Below, in pieces: positions 1 to 8,979 of a stretch of DNA of 56,173 bases. The DNA is from Verrucomicrobiaceae bacterium (lineage in GTDB: Bacteria; Verrucomicrobiota; Verrucomicrobiia; Verrucomicrobiales; Verrucomicrobiaceae). Below the pieces are notes generated by a model. It was not told the DNA's origin. It ran no database searches and saw nothing but the letters and a program-made list of their open reading frames with translations. The DNA lies in NCBI GenBank assembly GCA_016795375.1, contig JAEUHJ010000172.1, forward strand, positions 1-56,173, written 5' to 3'. The stretch's first letter is position 1; each line of letters opens with the position of its first letter. The translations under genes and the position numbers were made by a program.

Positions 1-725
1 CACCGCCGAGGGCGAGCGGGGGCATGGCTCCTGAATTGAGCGGCTGCGTCAGCGGGGAAAGAGGGGCTGGCGGCATCGCTTTTTTGAGCAAAGACGAGCC
101 TGGTGTCGAGGAGACAGGCATGCCGCTTGAAAATGATGCCCCGCTGCTTCCAGAAGCCATGCCTGGCAACATCGGCCCACCTGGAATCAAGCGTGAATGG
201 CCGGGCAGTCCTGCTCCGGCGCTGGAAGCCGTCAGATCGGGAGATCCTGGTGCCGGATGAGAACTCCAGGGGGACTGGCTCACAGGCGAGCCCAAGCTGG
301 CTGTCATGGGTGATTGGCCAGGAGGGCGCTTGGGAGGCAATCCCAGCCCCCCTCCCAAGGCCGAGGTTTGCCCCGTGCTCATCATCGGCGGAGCGGAAGG
401 GTTGGGGGGCCAGGCAGAGACCGGCTGCTGCGGATTATTTGGAACTGCCTCTGGCGCTGGAGGCCAGTGAGCCGGCTGCATCGGATTGCGGTTGGCCGCC
501 GGAGAGCTGACAATTTGTCCGCAACTAGGGCATGGGCCAGACACCCCGGCCATGTGAGCAGGGACTGTCAAAATGGTGTGGCAGAACCCGCATTGGAACT
601 GGTGTACTTCCTGGCTCATTCCATCATGTGATTATAGTTGATGAAACCAATTATCGTCTGGATAATGATTTTGACAAATTGAAGTTCCAAATGGCTGAAG
701 CTGGAGATTCCGCTCGATCTCAAAT
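1..725. other. Region without a recognisable gene
   Basis: No reading frame on either strand shows a recognisable domain, signal peptide or consistent codon pattern. Several overlapping open frames exist, but they look like chance frames in GC-rich DNA. The segment at about 620-690 is clearly more AT-rich than the rest. It lies just beyond the 3' end of the leftward gene at 726-1889, so it may be the tail of that transcription unit or old intergenic DNA. I saw no clear terminator, tRNA or repeat here. A gene broken by frameshifts cannot be excluded. Confidence 0.4.
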
Positions 726-1889
726 CTACCCGTAACGGACTGATCCACCACCGCCGCCCGTGAATGCCCCGCCCAAACGTGGAACGGTTTCCAGCTCCGG
801 CAGCAACCAGGCTCGTTTTTGCTGTCTGGCTCGGCGATGGCGGTAAATGCGATGCCCCGTCATCGTCACTACCAGCAAGGAGATCATGCTGCCGATGGAA
901 ACCATGAGGATGAACGCCCAATCAGGGCCGGAAGCGGAGGCAGTGAGGCCTTCCGGCATGAACTCAGCCAGTGACCGTTCTTCGTTCCCCCCTGCTGAGC
1001 TCCCAAGAGCCCGCTGCAACCAGAACAGCCGTGTGGAGAGATGCACGGTATAGCGATGCAGTTGATCGTGTGTGTCGCTGGCATGCATCGCCTCCTGCAA
1101 ACATGCTCCGATCGTTTCAGTCAGGAATTGAGGCGAGGTGTGTTCGTGAACCGAGCTGCTCATGAACAATCGAGCTCGCCACGGCTCGCCCAAAGGATAA
1201 ACAAGCAGGCACGCCTGCGTCTGCATCAGGCCTCCGGAGGCGATTTTTGCAAAATCGACATTCGTAGGCAGCTTGCGATCATGGGGCATGATCAAAACGT
1301 ACAACTTGATGCTCGCATCGCGGGCATGAAATTCGAGAAAGCGCATCAGATCATGGCTCTGCATCTCAGGCTCAAGCATGTCGGGATCTACCAAGTATTC
1401 CTTCGCCATGGCCCGTTCGCAGGCAGCCATGAATTCTGGCGTCGCCTCCAGGAGCGATGAAAGCGGCGTGGGAAGATGGGAGTTGCCCGCCTTCTGGTCT
1501 GATGCCGACTGTACCAAGATGGATTCAGGCAGGAACAATCGCATGTCCTCGGTGAGCAAACGTGGCGGAAGTCCCGGATCCTGAAAAAGCCCCTCCAAAC
1601 GCGGTCCGCTGTTCAACGGGGCGCGTAGCAACTCATTGATGTCTGTGGTAGCTCCTGCCATCTCAGGGGGCAAAACCCCGGATTGCTGTGGGAGGGGCAG
1701 GTTTTCCCGAAAAGCGCGCAGTTCCTGCTCGCTCCAACGTGGCAGCGGCAAGAAATCCTCATTTCCGGCCGCATCATTGCCGGAAACGTCAGAAGCGGCG
1801 CGAAGTTGCAGAACGCTCCCGATGATCACAGGTGGAGCCAGCCTGGCAAGGCAGATGAACCGATGGAGAAATGAGGTCAGACAATTCAT
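726..1889 (-). CDS. Membrane-anchored protein of unknown function, paired with a TPM-domain gene
   Basis: Predicted 387-aa protein. It has a hydrophobic N-terminus (about residues 8-30), a long soluble middle part, one clear transmembrane segment near residues 323-346, a basic stretch, and a glycine-rich C-terminal tail. A single C-terminal helix followed by a basic stretch and a glycine-rich tail is typical of TPM-domain membrane proteins, so this may be a diverged member, but I see no signature that proves it. Its ATG overlaps the stop codon of the upstream TPM-type gene (TGATG), so the two are almost certainly translated together. The soluble part would face the periplasm. Function unknown. 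Confidence 0.6.
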   Translation of the reverse strand: MNCLTSFLHRFICLARLAPPVIIGSVLQLRAASDVSGNDAAGNEDFLPLPRWSEQELRAFRENLPLPQQSGVLPPEMAGATTDINELLRAPLNSGPRLEGLFQDPGLPPRLLTEDMRLFLPESILVQSASDQKAGNSHLPTPLSSLLEATPEFMAACERAMAKEYLVDPDMLEPEMQSHDLMRFLEFHARDASIKLYVLIMPHDRKLPTNVDFAKIASGGLMQTQACLLVYPLGEPWRARLFMSSSVHEHTSPQFLTETIGACLQEAMHASDTHDQLHRYTVHLSTRLFWLQRALGSSAGGNEERSLAEFMPEGLTASASGPDWAFILMVSIGSMISLLVVTMTGHRIYRHRRARQQKRAWLLPELETVPRLGGAFTGGGGGSVRYG

Positions 1890-2542
1890 CAGCGGGCATT
1901 TTGTGACAGGCCCGCCAGCGGACGCGACGCGGGTCTGTGGTTGCCTCGTAACAGCGTCAGTCCCATGTCAGGGCTGCCAGACGGCAAGCCCGGCTGCGCA
2001 GGCTCCCAGTCAACCTTTCGTGCATTTTTTTTCAGTGAAGTCGCACAGAGCAGACAGGCTTGCTCAATGGCCGTTCCGAATGCTCCATGAGCCAGATGTT
2101 TTCCTGTCGCTTGCAAAATTTGCTGGATGGTTTTCGGGGGTATCCATTTTTCGATGGCATAGCCTAGAGTCAGGCAGACTGTGCGCATCGCCGGATCAAC
2201 GACCAGGATGATTCCAAAGTCATTTCGGCGGATGATGGAGGGGGTGTTGAATGCGCCTTGATTCAACAGCCAGAAGCCGAGTTCTGCGGCGCTTACATTA
2301 TTCGGCAAAACGCCTAAGTAAGTGGCAAAAAATACTTGTGGAAAGCTGCGCTCAAAATCATCCAGAGTCACTTCCAATCGGCGCTTGTCTTCCAGGCGCA
2401 AACCTTGAGCGGCATCGGTGATGCGCTCCAGCTTAACCCATTGATTTCCAAGATAACCATGAAGTGAAATGGCGGAAAACCCACACATGCCGCAGCGGCT
2501 TTGCTGTGGCCCGACCGGTTCGTTGCAGTGTGGACATTTCAC
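1889..2542 (-). CDS. TPM-domain protein with N-terminal zinc ribbon
   Basis: Predicted 217-aa protein. The N-terminus carries two CxxC pairs (C3/C6 and C17/C20), a typical zinc ribbon. The rest resembles a TPM domain (PF04536, found in TLP18.3, Psb32 and MOLO-1 proteins): an FPQVFFATYLG block, an LLNQGAFNTP block, then DFGIILVVDP and a GYAIEKWIP block matching the family's 'giLllv ... lGyglE' pattern. No signal peptide or membrane helix is visible, so the protein is probably cytoplasmic. It is the first gene of a two-gene leftward operon and overlaps the start of the gene at 726-1889. Members of the family have been linked to membrane-protein repair or phosphatase activity, but the role here is unknown. 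Confidence 0.65.
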   Translation of the reverse strand: MKCPHCNEPVGPQQSRCGMCGFSAISLHGYLGNQWVKLERITDAAQGLRLEDKRRLEVTLDDFERSFPQVFFATYLGVLPNNVSAAELGFWLLNQGAFNTPSIIRRNDFGIILVVDPAMRTVCLTLGYAIEKWIPPKTIQQILQATGKHLAHGAFGTAIEQACLLCATSLKKNARKVDWEPAQPGLPSGSPDMGLTLLRGNHRPASRPLAGLSQNAR

Positions 2543-2610
2543 TTTTCTAAAATATGTGGTAATTGGAGTTAATCAAGGCGATTTTCACTCCTGCTTGCAC
2601 AGAAAAAATG

Positions 2611-2639
2611 TTTACACCACATGGCCTTTGTGGTGTAAA
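2611..2639. promoter_or_regulatory. Perfect 10-bp inverted repeat, operator-like
   Basis: The arms TTTACACCAC (2611-2620) and GTGGTGTAAA (2630-2639) are perfect inverted copies separated by 9 bp. The element lies in the divergent intergenic region between the TPM gene (start 2542) and the secreted-protein gene (start 2731). There is no T-run after it, so it is less likely to be a terminator. It could be a dimeric repressor site or an RNA hairpin in the 5' leader of the gene at 2731. Confidence 0.5.
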
Positions 2640-2730
2640 TAGCCTTGCGTCATTAAAAAACCAACAAACGCAGGATTCAGCCTGTCTTCCCAACACTGAC
2701 TTTGTGCGCCAATTACCATATCTTCAAATC

Positions 2731-4215
2731 ATGAAGCTCACCCAGACCACCGCCCTTTTAACCACTTTGCTGGTCACAACTTCGCTTCATGCCAAGTGGG
2801 GCCGCATACCTGTGATGCAGCAGAAGCCGGTCAATGTCGCCACAAAAGCATCTTACTCCACCTTGAGCATCGACAGTTCTTCAGGTGTGGGCCAGGTGGA
2901 TAATCTGGTCAATGGCGCCGACATCACCGCACCCGCCTCTTTTGCCGCCGGTAAAAGCTTCTTCATCATCAACTTCGGTAAACCAGTGATGGTGGCCACA
3001 TCCTCCATCGCCAACGATGGCATCGAAGGCAAGGTGGCTCTTTCCGCCAGTGCTGACAAAAGTGGTTGGGCGGTTTTGGAGGAAAGGGTGATCACCGCCG
3101 CCGACCGTTCCATTGACTTCAAGTTTGCCGGCATCCAGGCCAAATTTTTGAAGTATGAGTTCATCCTCTCCAAAGGCGGAACCCTCCGCTCCTTGACGGT
3201 GCATGGCGGGCAGACAGACTATGGTTATGCGTTGAAACAAGATTCAACCGGTGAGAAAGGCACGCCCATGAACTTTGTGGGTGGTCTGGGCGGTGCCCGC
3301 CTTGTTTACGCGGCGCCCAAGCCCATCAATGGAATCGACACGGCGGCCGCTTTCAATAAATTCGAGTTCCCAGAGTCTGACGAGCAGTACCGCACGCTCA
3401 TTTATGACTTCGGGCAGACTCGGATCATGCGTGAATTCTCCTCCGTTCATTCCCCGGCTCCCGTCCGTTTTGAAGTCTTTGCCTTCGACAAGCTCCCTGA
3501 AAAAGAAGACTGGAGAGGCCGTCTGGCATTCAATCCTGCGGACTTCAATGTCTCCAAGCCTGTCGTCGCTTCCGAAGACAGGGTTGGTACTGGATTCATG
3601 AAAGTGAGGTCGCCCCGCCCGGTCAAAACGCGCTATCTCGCCCTTCGTTGGGAGCCTGATTTCAACCCGCCTGCCTTCTTCATCGACAACGTGGGTGCTG
3701 TCGGAAACGTCCAGACGGTGGTGGGGCAGACAACCCAAACCTACACGGTGAATGGGAAAACAGTGACGGTGACCGTTGATCCGGGACCGGCGGTGGGGGG
3801 CGGAACCAATGAAGGCAATGGCACTGTCACTGTCGTGATCACTGATCCGGCGACCGGAACCACCAGCACCACTACTTTCAATGATGCCGCAGGCGTCACC
3901 GTAACTCCCACCTCCATCAGTGTTCAAGGCGCACCACCTGCGGACAATCCTTCGGCGCCTCCGCCCACTATCGCTGAGGCAACGAGTACGCCAGGAGGCG
4001 GGCTGCAGATGACTCCGACAAGCGGCGCCCCAACCAGCCCTACGACCAGCAGCACAACTACGACAGGTGGAACCGGTACCGGAACTGGAACCGGAGGCGA
4101 CACAGGCAGCGGTGGTACTGGCGGTCTGGGCAACCCTTCTGGCACAGGTGGTGGTCCCACCACGCCGGGTACCCCTCCAAACACCGGTGGCAGCACAGTT
4201 GTCACCTCTCCTTGA
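2731..4215 (+). CDS. Secreted protein with discoidin-like domain and Thr/Gly-rich tail
   Basis: Predicted 494-aa protein. I chose the ATG at 2731 because it begins a clean signal peptide (MKLTQTTALLTTLL..., cleavage near HAKW); the open frame continues upstream but that part shows no signal. Residues about 25-165 have the look of a galactose-binding/discoidin-like beta fold, and a second beta-rich segment follows. The last about 100 residues are very rich in Thr, Gly, Ser and Pro with no aromatic residues, like a flexible surface stalk or linker. A terminator hairpin follows at 4248. Probably exported to the periplasm or cell surface; function unknown. Confidence 0.65.
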   Translation: MKLTQTTALLTTLLVTTSLHAKWGRIPVMQQKPVNVATKASYSTLSIDSSSGVGQVDNLVNGADITAPASFAAGKSFFIINFGKPVMVATSSIANDGIEGKVALSASADKSGWAVLEERVITAADRSIDFKFAGIQAKFLKYEFILSKGGTLRSLTVHGGQTDYGYALKQDSTGEKGTPMNFVGGLGGARLVYAAPKPINGIDTAAAFNKFEFPESDEQYRTLIYDFGQTRIMREFSSVHSPAPVRFEVFAFDKLPEKEDWRGRLAFNPADFNVSKPVVASEDRVGTGFMKVRSPRPVKTRYLALRWEPDFNPPAFFIDNVGAVGNVQTVVGQTTQTYTVNGKTVTVTVDPGPAVGGGTNEGNGTVTVVITDPATGTTSTTTFNDAAGVTVTPTSISVQGAPPADNPSAPPPTIAEATSTPGGGLQMTPTSGAPTSPTTSSTTTTGGTGTGTGTGGDTGSGGTGGLGNPSGTGGGPTTPGTPPNTGGSTVVTSP

Positions 4216-4247
4216 TCTCAGAAAGGCTCTGAATATCAATTTCCTCA

Positions 4248-4278
4248 AACCCCCGTCACCAAAATGGCGGGGGTTTTT
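4248..4278. terminator. Rho-independent terminator, probably shared by convergent genes
   Basis: An 8-bp perfect stem (AACCCCCG at 4248-4255 and CGGGGGTT at 4268-4275) is followed by a T-run on the + strand. It lies between the convergent secreted-protein gene (ends 4215) and the fur-type gene (ends 4290). The A-run on the other side means it could also serve the leftward transcript. Confidence 0.8.
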
Positions 4279-4289
4279 GCTGTGCAGGG

Positions 4290-4781
4290 TCACGATGCTT
4301 TGGGGACACCGCACTGCGGACACAGCCCGTAGAATTGCAGTTCGTGGTAAAGCTTGCGGAAGCCAGTGGTTCCCTCGATCTGTTTTTCCAATGCTTCGAC
4401 AGGGCAGGAGATGTCCAGCCGCTGGATGCGTCCGCATTGCGTGCAGATGAGGTAGTCGTCGTGATGCCCGGTGTGAACGAGCGTGTAATAGGTGTTCCGG
4501 TCATGCAGGCCGATTTGGCGGATGAATCCGAGCTCCTCCAGCTTGATCAGGACTCGATAGACCGTGGCCTTGTCCGCGCCGCTGGTCAGTTCGGGCGATT
4601 CTGCAATGTCGGCCAGCGACAACGGCTGGTGTGCGGACACCAGGATTGAAAGGATGTTTTCCAGCGCCTTCGTGCGGCGCAAGCCTTCCCCTTTCGCACG
4701 CTCCAGCAAAGCGGATGCCAGTTGGCGGGCTGACCTCGTGTCATGGTGGCGGCATGTGGCCGAATGATGGTGATGCAGCAT
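4290..4781 (-). CDS. Fur-family metalloregulator
   Basis: Predicted 163-aa protein, a normal length for the Fur/Zur/PerR family. The N-terminus is histidine-rich (HHHH at 3-6). A winged-helix DNA-binding domain spans about 25-92, with the family's 'DKATVYRVLIKLEELG' region at 70-85. The C-terminal dimer and metal domain carries HHDD (106-109), C113-x-x-C116 and C154-x-x-C157, giving the structural zinc site. The family represses iron, zinc or peroxide-response genes when metal-bound. The sequence does not let me choose between Fur, Zur and PerR; the low similarity to canonical Fur and the His-rich N-terminus make Zur quite possible. It stands alone between a convergent gene and the hydrolase gene upstream. 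Confidence 0.85.
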   Translation of the reverse strand: MLHHHHSATCRHHDTRSARQLASALLERAKGEGLRRTKALENILSILVSAHQPLSLADIAESPELTSGADKATVYRVLIKLEELGFIRQIGLHDRNTYYTLVHTGHHDDYLICTQCGRIQRLDISCPVEALEKQIEGTTGFRKLYHELQFYGLCPQCGVPKAS

Positions 4782-4800
4782 TTATGAGTTCCTTGTGATT

Positions 4801-5754
4801 TCAGTCGGCCGACGCACCCACAGACTTCTTCTGCTTGAACAGCCACTCGTGCAAATCCGTGCGTGGATAAACGATGCCCGTGATGCCGTGGCCCGCGCCT
4901 TCGAGCTCGGTATAGCTCATGAGTTCACCACCAGCCGCCTTCACCGCCTCCACGATCACACGCGAGCGTTCCACCGGCACCATGTCATCCTTGTCTCCGT
5001 GAAAAACCCAAAACGGGATGTCTTTCAAAATTCCCGCGTTTTTGACATCGCCTCCGCCGCAGAGGGGGACACACGCGGCGAACACCTGCGGATACTTCGC
5101 AGCGATGCCAAACGTCCCGAACCCGCCCATCGACGAGCCGGTGAGGTAGATGCGGCCCTCATCTATGGGAAGATGGTCCGTGAGGTCGGCGATCAAGGCG
5201 AGCAGCTTGTCCACCACCTCGTTCTTCCAGCCGATGTCGGCCGAGGGACACTGCGGGGCGAGCAGGAAGCATGGATGCGCTGCCTGGTTGTCCTCCGTGG
5301 TCAATATTCTAGGCGCGCCTCCGAGCTGCGATTCGTTGTCGTCGCCGCTCTGGCCGGAACCGTGCAGCCAGATGACGATGGGATGGCGTTTCGTGCCATC
5401 CAGCTTCGGATTGCCCCAAATCTGGTAGTTCAATCCCTGCTTCGACACACCCTTGACGAACTGTCCCGTCACTTTTCCGGAATAAATGCCTTCCTTCAGC
5501 CCGCCATCGCGGCGTCTCTCACGCAGCAGGCCCTGGATGTAATCCCTATCAGCCTTCGACAGGCGGTCCAGCGGCAGCCGGAACTGGTTGAAATCCGTCC
5601 TGCGCCGGATCTTCACTTCCTTGTCGGAGAACTCAATCAGATCCCCCATGAATTTCGATTTTCCGTCGCTGGAGGTCCATTCACGCGGCGGAGTGGCCGC
5701 TTGAGCCTCGGAGAACGACAGGATGACCGAAAGAAAACAGCAGAACGCTTTCAT
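4801..5754 (-). CDS. Secreted alpha/beta hydrolase with N-terminal SHD1 domain
   Basis: Predicted 317-aa protein with a signal peptide (cleavage near AQA, residue 19). Residues about 25-75 form an SLA1-homology-domain-1-like beta module, common in secreted planctomycete and verrucomicrobial proteins. The remainder is an alpha/beta hydrolase of the LpqC/poly(3-hydroxybutyrate) depolymerase group: oxyanion motif WLHGSG (129-134), nucleophile elbow GSSMGG with S208, an acid at D254 or D257 in HGDKDD, and H289 in GAGHG. It would act in the periplasm or outside the cell on an ester substrate that the sequence does not reveal. Gene-distal to it is the Fur-type gene, 19 bp away on the same strand; co-transcription is possible. 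Confidence 0.8.
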   Translation of the reverse strand: MKAFCCFLSVILSFSEAQAATPPREWTSSDGKSKFMGDLIEFSDKEVKIRRRTDFNQFRLPLDRLSKADRDYIQGLLRERRRDGGLKEGIYSGKVTGQFVKGVSKQGLNYQIWGNPKLDGTKRHPIVIWLHGSGQSGDDNESQLGGAPRILTTEDNQAAHPCFLLAPQCPSADIGWKNEVVDKLLALIADLTDHLPIDEGRIYLTGSSMGGFGTFGIAAKYPQVFAACVPLCGGGDVKNAGILKDIPFWVFHGDKDDMVPVERSRVIVEAVKAAGGELMSYTELEGAGHGITGIVYPRTDLHEWLFKQKKSVGASAD

Positions 5755-5808
5755 GCCGCCATGCTAAGCGCCACCCGGCCCCGGCGGCAAGACTTTTGCA
5801 GCTTGCAT

Positions 5809-6873
5809 TCAGGGCGTGATGCGCGCGCCGACCTTTTTCATTTCATCCACCAGCTTTTTTGAGCTCTCGTTGATCGGATTGCCCTCGATGAACATCTGGC
5901 AATACGGCGCCCACTCGCGCGCGCCATCGTTGTCCTTTTTCCACATGCGGTGCAGCGGGGCGAAATCGGCGATCTTGTTGTTCCCGAGAAAGATGAACTG
6001 CAGCTCCGCCAGCGGCTCCAGTGGCGAGATGTCCGTCACGCCGTTCCCCTTCAGCGAAAGCATGGAAAGCCACTTCATTCCGCCGATGCCTGCGATGCTC
6101 GTCACCTGGTTGCCATCGAGGTACAGCGTCCACACCTTCGGCAGCTTGAACAACGGTGCCGCGTCCTTGATTTGATTGTTCGCCAGATAAAGCGATGTCA
6201 GCGCCTGGATGCCGCCGAGCGGCGACACATCCGCCACCTTGTTGCCGGTCAGCTCGATGTACTGCAGCGCCTTGCATGCGGCCAGTGGCGCGATGTTGCT
6301 GATCTCATTATGCGAAACATCCAGGAACTGCAGCCGCTCCAGACCTTTGAGCGGTGCCAGATTTGTGATCTGGTTTTCAGTCAGCGTCAGAGAAGCCAGC
6401 GCGACACACTTGTCGAGTCCGGTGAGATCCTTGATGCCAGCTTTCCTGCCTTCGATGATGGAAACCGCCGCCACGTCCTCGGCCGTAAGCGCCTCCTGGT
6501 TGTCGCGCTTTGCGAAAACCTGCTTCCGCACCGCCGCTTCGAGCGCTTTGTCCGGGAAGACCGCCACAGGCTTCGGGGGCGGTGGTTTCGCGGCTGCTGC
6601 GGGCGCCGGGACGGCCGGTTTGGCCCCGGCGGGCTTGGCCGGCACGACCGGTTTCGTTTCAGCCTTGGCGGCAGGGGCGGGCCTGGCTTCCGTTTTGGCT
6701 GGTGCTGCAGGCGATGGCTTCGTCTCCGCTTTCGCCGGAGTCACAGCCGACACCGGCTTGGTCTCTGCCTTCACGGGTGGCGGTGGGGCTGGTTTGGCAG
6801 GGGCGGGCCTGGTCTCCTGGGCATGGACTCCGAGGGCAAACAGCATGGGAAGGGCGGTAAGATGGGATTTCAT
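5809..6873 (-). CDS. Secreted leucine-rich-repeat protein
   Basis: Predicted 354-aa protein. Signal peptide at residues 1-18 (MKSHLTALPMLFALGVHA). Residues about 20-105 are a low-complexity Ala/Pro/Lys linker. After a short helical cap there are about eight internalin-type leucine-rich repeats of roughly 22 residues (pattern LxxLxLxxNxIxDIxPL) from about residue 140 to 310. This is the solenoid form used for protein-protein contact on the cell surface. The gene is followed after about 55 bp by the hydrolase gene on the same strand. Function unknown beyond binding. Confidence 0.8.
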   Translation of the reverse strand: MKSHLTALPMLFALGVHAQETRPAPAKPAPPPPVKAETKPVSAVTPAKAETKPSPAAPAKTEARPAPAAKAETKPVVPAKPAGAKPAVPAPAAAAKPPPPKPVAVFPDKALEAAVRKQVFAKRDNQEALTAEDVAAVSIIEGRKAGIKDLTGLDKCVALASLTLTENQITNLAPLKGLERLQFLDVSHNEISNIAPLAACKALQYIELTGNKVADVSPLGGIQALTSLYLANNQIKDAAPLFKLPKVWTLYLDGNQVTSIAGIGGMKWLSMLSLKGNGVTDISPLEPLAELQFIFLGNNKIADFAPLHRMWKKDNDGAREWAPYCQMFIEGNPINESSKKLVDEMKKVGARITP

Positions 6874-6943
6874 GACGGCTGTGAAAAGGATACGCGGAAG
6901 GCCGGTTGCATGTTAAGCAAAAATCGCCTCTGTCTTCGCCCGC

Positions 6944-7225
6944 ATGGTCAACGTCATCGTCATCCTTGAGATCGATCCGCAGCAGATCGACGAATTCCTC
7001 TCCGTCATCCTTGAGAATGCCGCCGCCTCGCGTCTGGAGCCCGGCTGCCTGCGTTTTGAGGTCAGTCGTGACAACACGCAGTCGAACCTCTTCGCTCTCA
7101 GCGAAAGCTACGTCGATCAGGCCGCTTTCGACCTGCACTACACCACGCCGCACGTCGCCAAATGGCGCGAAAAAGGCCCCGCCTTCGTGCTTAAGCGCTG
7201 GGCGGTCAAAGGACCGGTGTATTGA
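6944..7225 (+). CDS. Antibiotic-biosynthesis-monooxygenase (ABM) family protein
   Basis: Predicted 93-aa protein covering a complete ABM domain (dimeric alpha/beta-barrel fold, PF03992): an initial beta strand VNVIVILEIDP, a helix, the GCLRFEVSRD strand, the 'LSESYVDQAAFDLHYTTPHVAKW' helix region and a final strand. The pattern fits YgiN-type quinol monooxygenases and LsrG-type isomerases, which act in the cytoplasm on small quinones or signal breakdown products. The substrate cannot be read from sequence. It is a single gene, divergent from the LRR gene and convergent with the VWA gene downstream. Confidence 0.8.
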   Translation: MVNVIVILEIDPQQIDEFLSVILENAAASRLEPGCLRFEVSRDNTQSNLFALSESYVDQAAFDLHYTTPHVAKWREKGPAFVLKRWAVKGPVY

Positions 7226-7270
7226 GTGCGCTCCAGTCGCGGATTTTCAAAGCTGCGGCTGGATGTTCGA

Positions 7271-8812
7271 TCAATCGACCTTCGTTTCCAGAACCTCGCC
7301 TCCGAGGGGAATGCATAGCTCGTCGCGTACCACTTCGAAGGAATTGCCGCGCACGGAGGCGTGCATGTAGAGCTTCTGTTTCCGGCCGCGAAGTTTCTTC
7401 ACGATGTCCCGGACATGCTCCACATCGACGGCGTCCTGGAAGTCGGCGAACCAGTAGATCGTGTCGGCCTCCATGACTTCTTTGCAGATGAGGGCGGAGG
7501 AGGTGTAGGTGATGCCGTTGAAGTCGATGAAGTAGGTGTTGGGCCTGTTCTTCACCTGGTTGTAGATCGCCTCCAGCGGCATCGGCTCGCCGCCGGGAAG
7601 TTTGAGTTTGTCGTATTCCTTGCGCAACTCGCCCATGTCGTGCTTGCCCTCCCAGAAGTACCAGAACTTGTCGAAGCGTCCGTCGTCCACCTTGCGCACC
7701 TTGTCCTCGAGGCTCCTCGGCGGCGTCTTCAGCCCGCAGCCGAAATACAACACCAGCGGGCTGCCTTTCGCCACCTTGTCGAGTTCCTTCGCCACGATCG
7801 GCAGATAGCTGGTCATGGAACGCGAGACATCCATGACCACAGCCATTTTGCGTGTGTCCTTGAGTTCCATGCCGAACATCATCATCGGCTTGAAGGTGAT
7901 GCCGCCCAACCCGCCCTTACCGAGGCCGTTGCCGAAGCCCCCGCCCGCGCCGCCGGTGCCATATCCGCCGCCACCACCGAGTTTGCCGCTGCCGAGCATG
8001 GAGGCGCTGTCCGGGAGATCGATGAGCTCCGGCGCCTGCTCTGGAAGGCTCAAGGTGGCGTTCATGCTGGTGGAGACCAGCCGTTGCCTGGGCATGATCT
8101 TCTGCAGCTTTCGCTGGCGTTTCTGCTGGATCTGGTGTGAAAGCGCCGCGCTGGCGTCGGCCCCCTGCTGCGTGCCACCACCGGGCAGAAAGTCCACGTT
8201 TTTGTCCTGCGTCGTTGTGGTCAGGACAAACAAGCCTGCGGCGATCAGAATGGCCGCATGAATCAACAGGGACAGGGTGAGCGATCCGCCGCCTGCACTC
8301 CGCCACATGTGAATCAAGCGGTTGGGAGAATGTGTGACTGAAGGCTGGGGTTTGGGCACCACGGACGGCTCGAACATTTCCTGCGGTTCCGCTGCTTCAG
8401 ATGGCGCTGAAGGCGCGGACTCGATCAATGGAACGTCCTCGGTCACAGGAGGTGCCGCTGCCGCAACGGGCGCTGCCATCGGAGTGGGCGGTGCCACCAT
8501 GTGAGGCATTGCATAAGCTGGTGGCAAGGGATAGCCAGGCGGCATCATCATTCCGGGTACCATCGGCTGGCCCGGTGGCATTGCGTAACCCGGCGGGAGC
8601 ATCACCGGGTGGGTCGGATAGCCGAGAGGTTGGGCGTAGGGCTGGCCCTTCACATAGCCCGGCGGCATCATTCCCATCATCGGCGGGGGCATGCCGGTCG
8701 GCCATCCGGGTGGAAAACCGGGATAACCTGGAATCGAAGGCGGTTGCGGCAGGTGAACCGGTGCTGTTTGAGAAGGGGCAGGCGGGTTGGTTGGAGTACC
8801 GGAGGTGCTCAT
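7271..8812 (-). CDS. Proline-rich membrane protein with VWA-like domain
   Basis: Predicted 513-aa protein from the ATG at 8812; a longer upstream frame exists but lacks support. Residues about 1-130 are rich in Pro, Gly and Met, with repeats of a PPGY/PPG type. A single transmembrane segment (SLTLSLLIHAAILIAAGLFV) at about 190-210 has the shape of a TonB-type N-terminal anchor. A Gly-rich linker leads into a von Willebrand factor A-like domain, with the metal-site motif D-x-S-x-S in MDVSRSM. The domain ends close to the C-terminus. It probably sits in the inner membrane with the VWA part in the periplasm, binding a protein partner. Function unknown. Confidence 0.7.
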   Translation of the reverse strand: MSTSGTPTNPPAPSQTAPVHLPQPPSIPGYPGFPPGWPTGMPPPMMGMMPPGYVKGQPYAQPLGYPTHPVMLPPGYAMPPGQPMVPGMMMPPGYPLPPAYAMPHMVAPPTPMAAPVAAAAPPVTEDVPLIESAPSAPSEAAEPQEMFEPSVVPKPQPSVTHSPNRLIHMWRSAGGGSLTLSLLIHAAILIAAGLFVLTTTTQDKNVDFLPGGGTQQGADASAALSHQIQQKRQRKLQKIMPRQRLVSTSMNATLSLPEQAPELIDLPDSASMLGSGKLGGGGGYGTGGAGGGFGNGLGKGGLGGITFKPMMMFGMELKDTRKMAVVMDVSRSMTSYLPIVAKELDKVAKGSPLVLYFGCGLKTPPRSLEDKVRKVDDGRFDKFWYFWEGKHDMGELRKEYDKLKLPGGEPMPLEAIYNQVKNRPNTYFIDFNGITYTSSALICKEVMEADTIYWFADFQDAVDVEHVRDIVKKLRGRKQKLYMHASVRGNSFEVVRDELCIPLGGEVLETKVD

Positions 8813-8979
8813 GATGCCGAAATTCACTGCATGATGCCGGTATTCTTGGGGGAAATCGATGCGTTCGTGACGGCACTTGGGGACGTGGACAATTTTCGCC
8901 CGCGCCAGACGCTGAATTGCCAAAAGATGCCCCGACGCCTCCTCATAAACAGCGGGTGGTCAAAGAGCCGGTGTCTTGA

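Noticed and set aside
1..725. Open frames of 60-135 codons at the left edge
   Set aside because: None has a recognisable domain, signal peptide or supporting neighbour, and several overlap one another in different frames.
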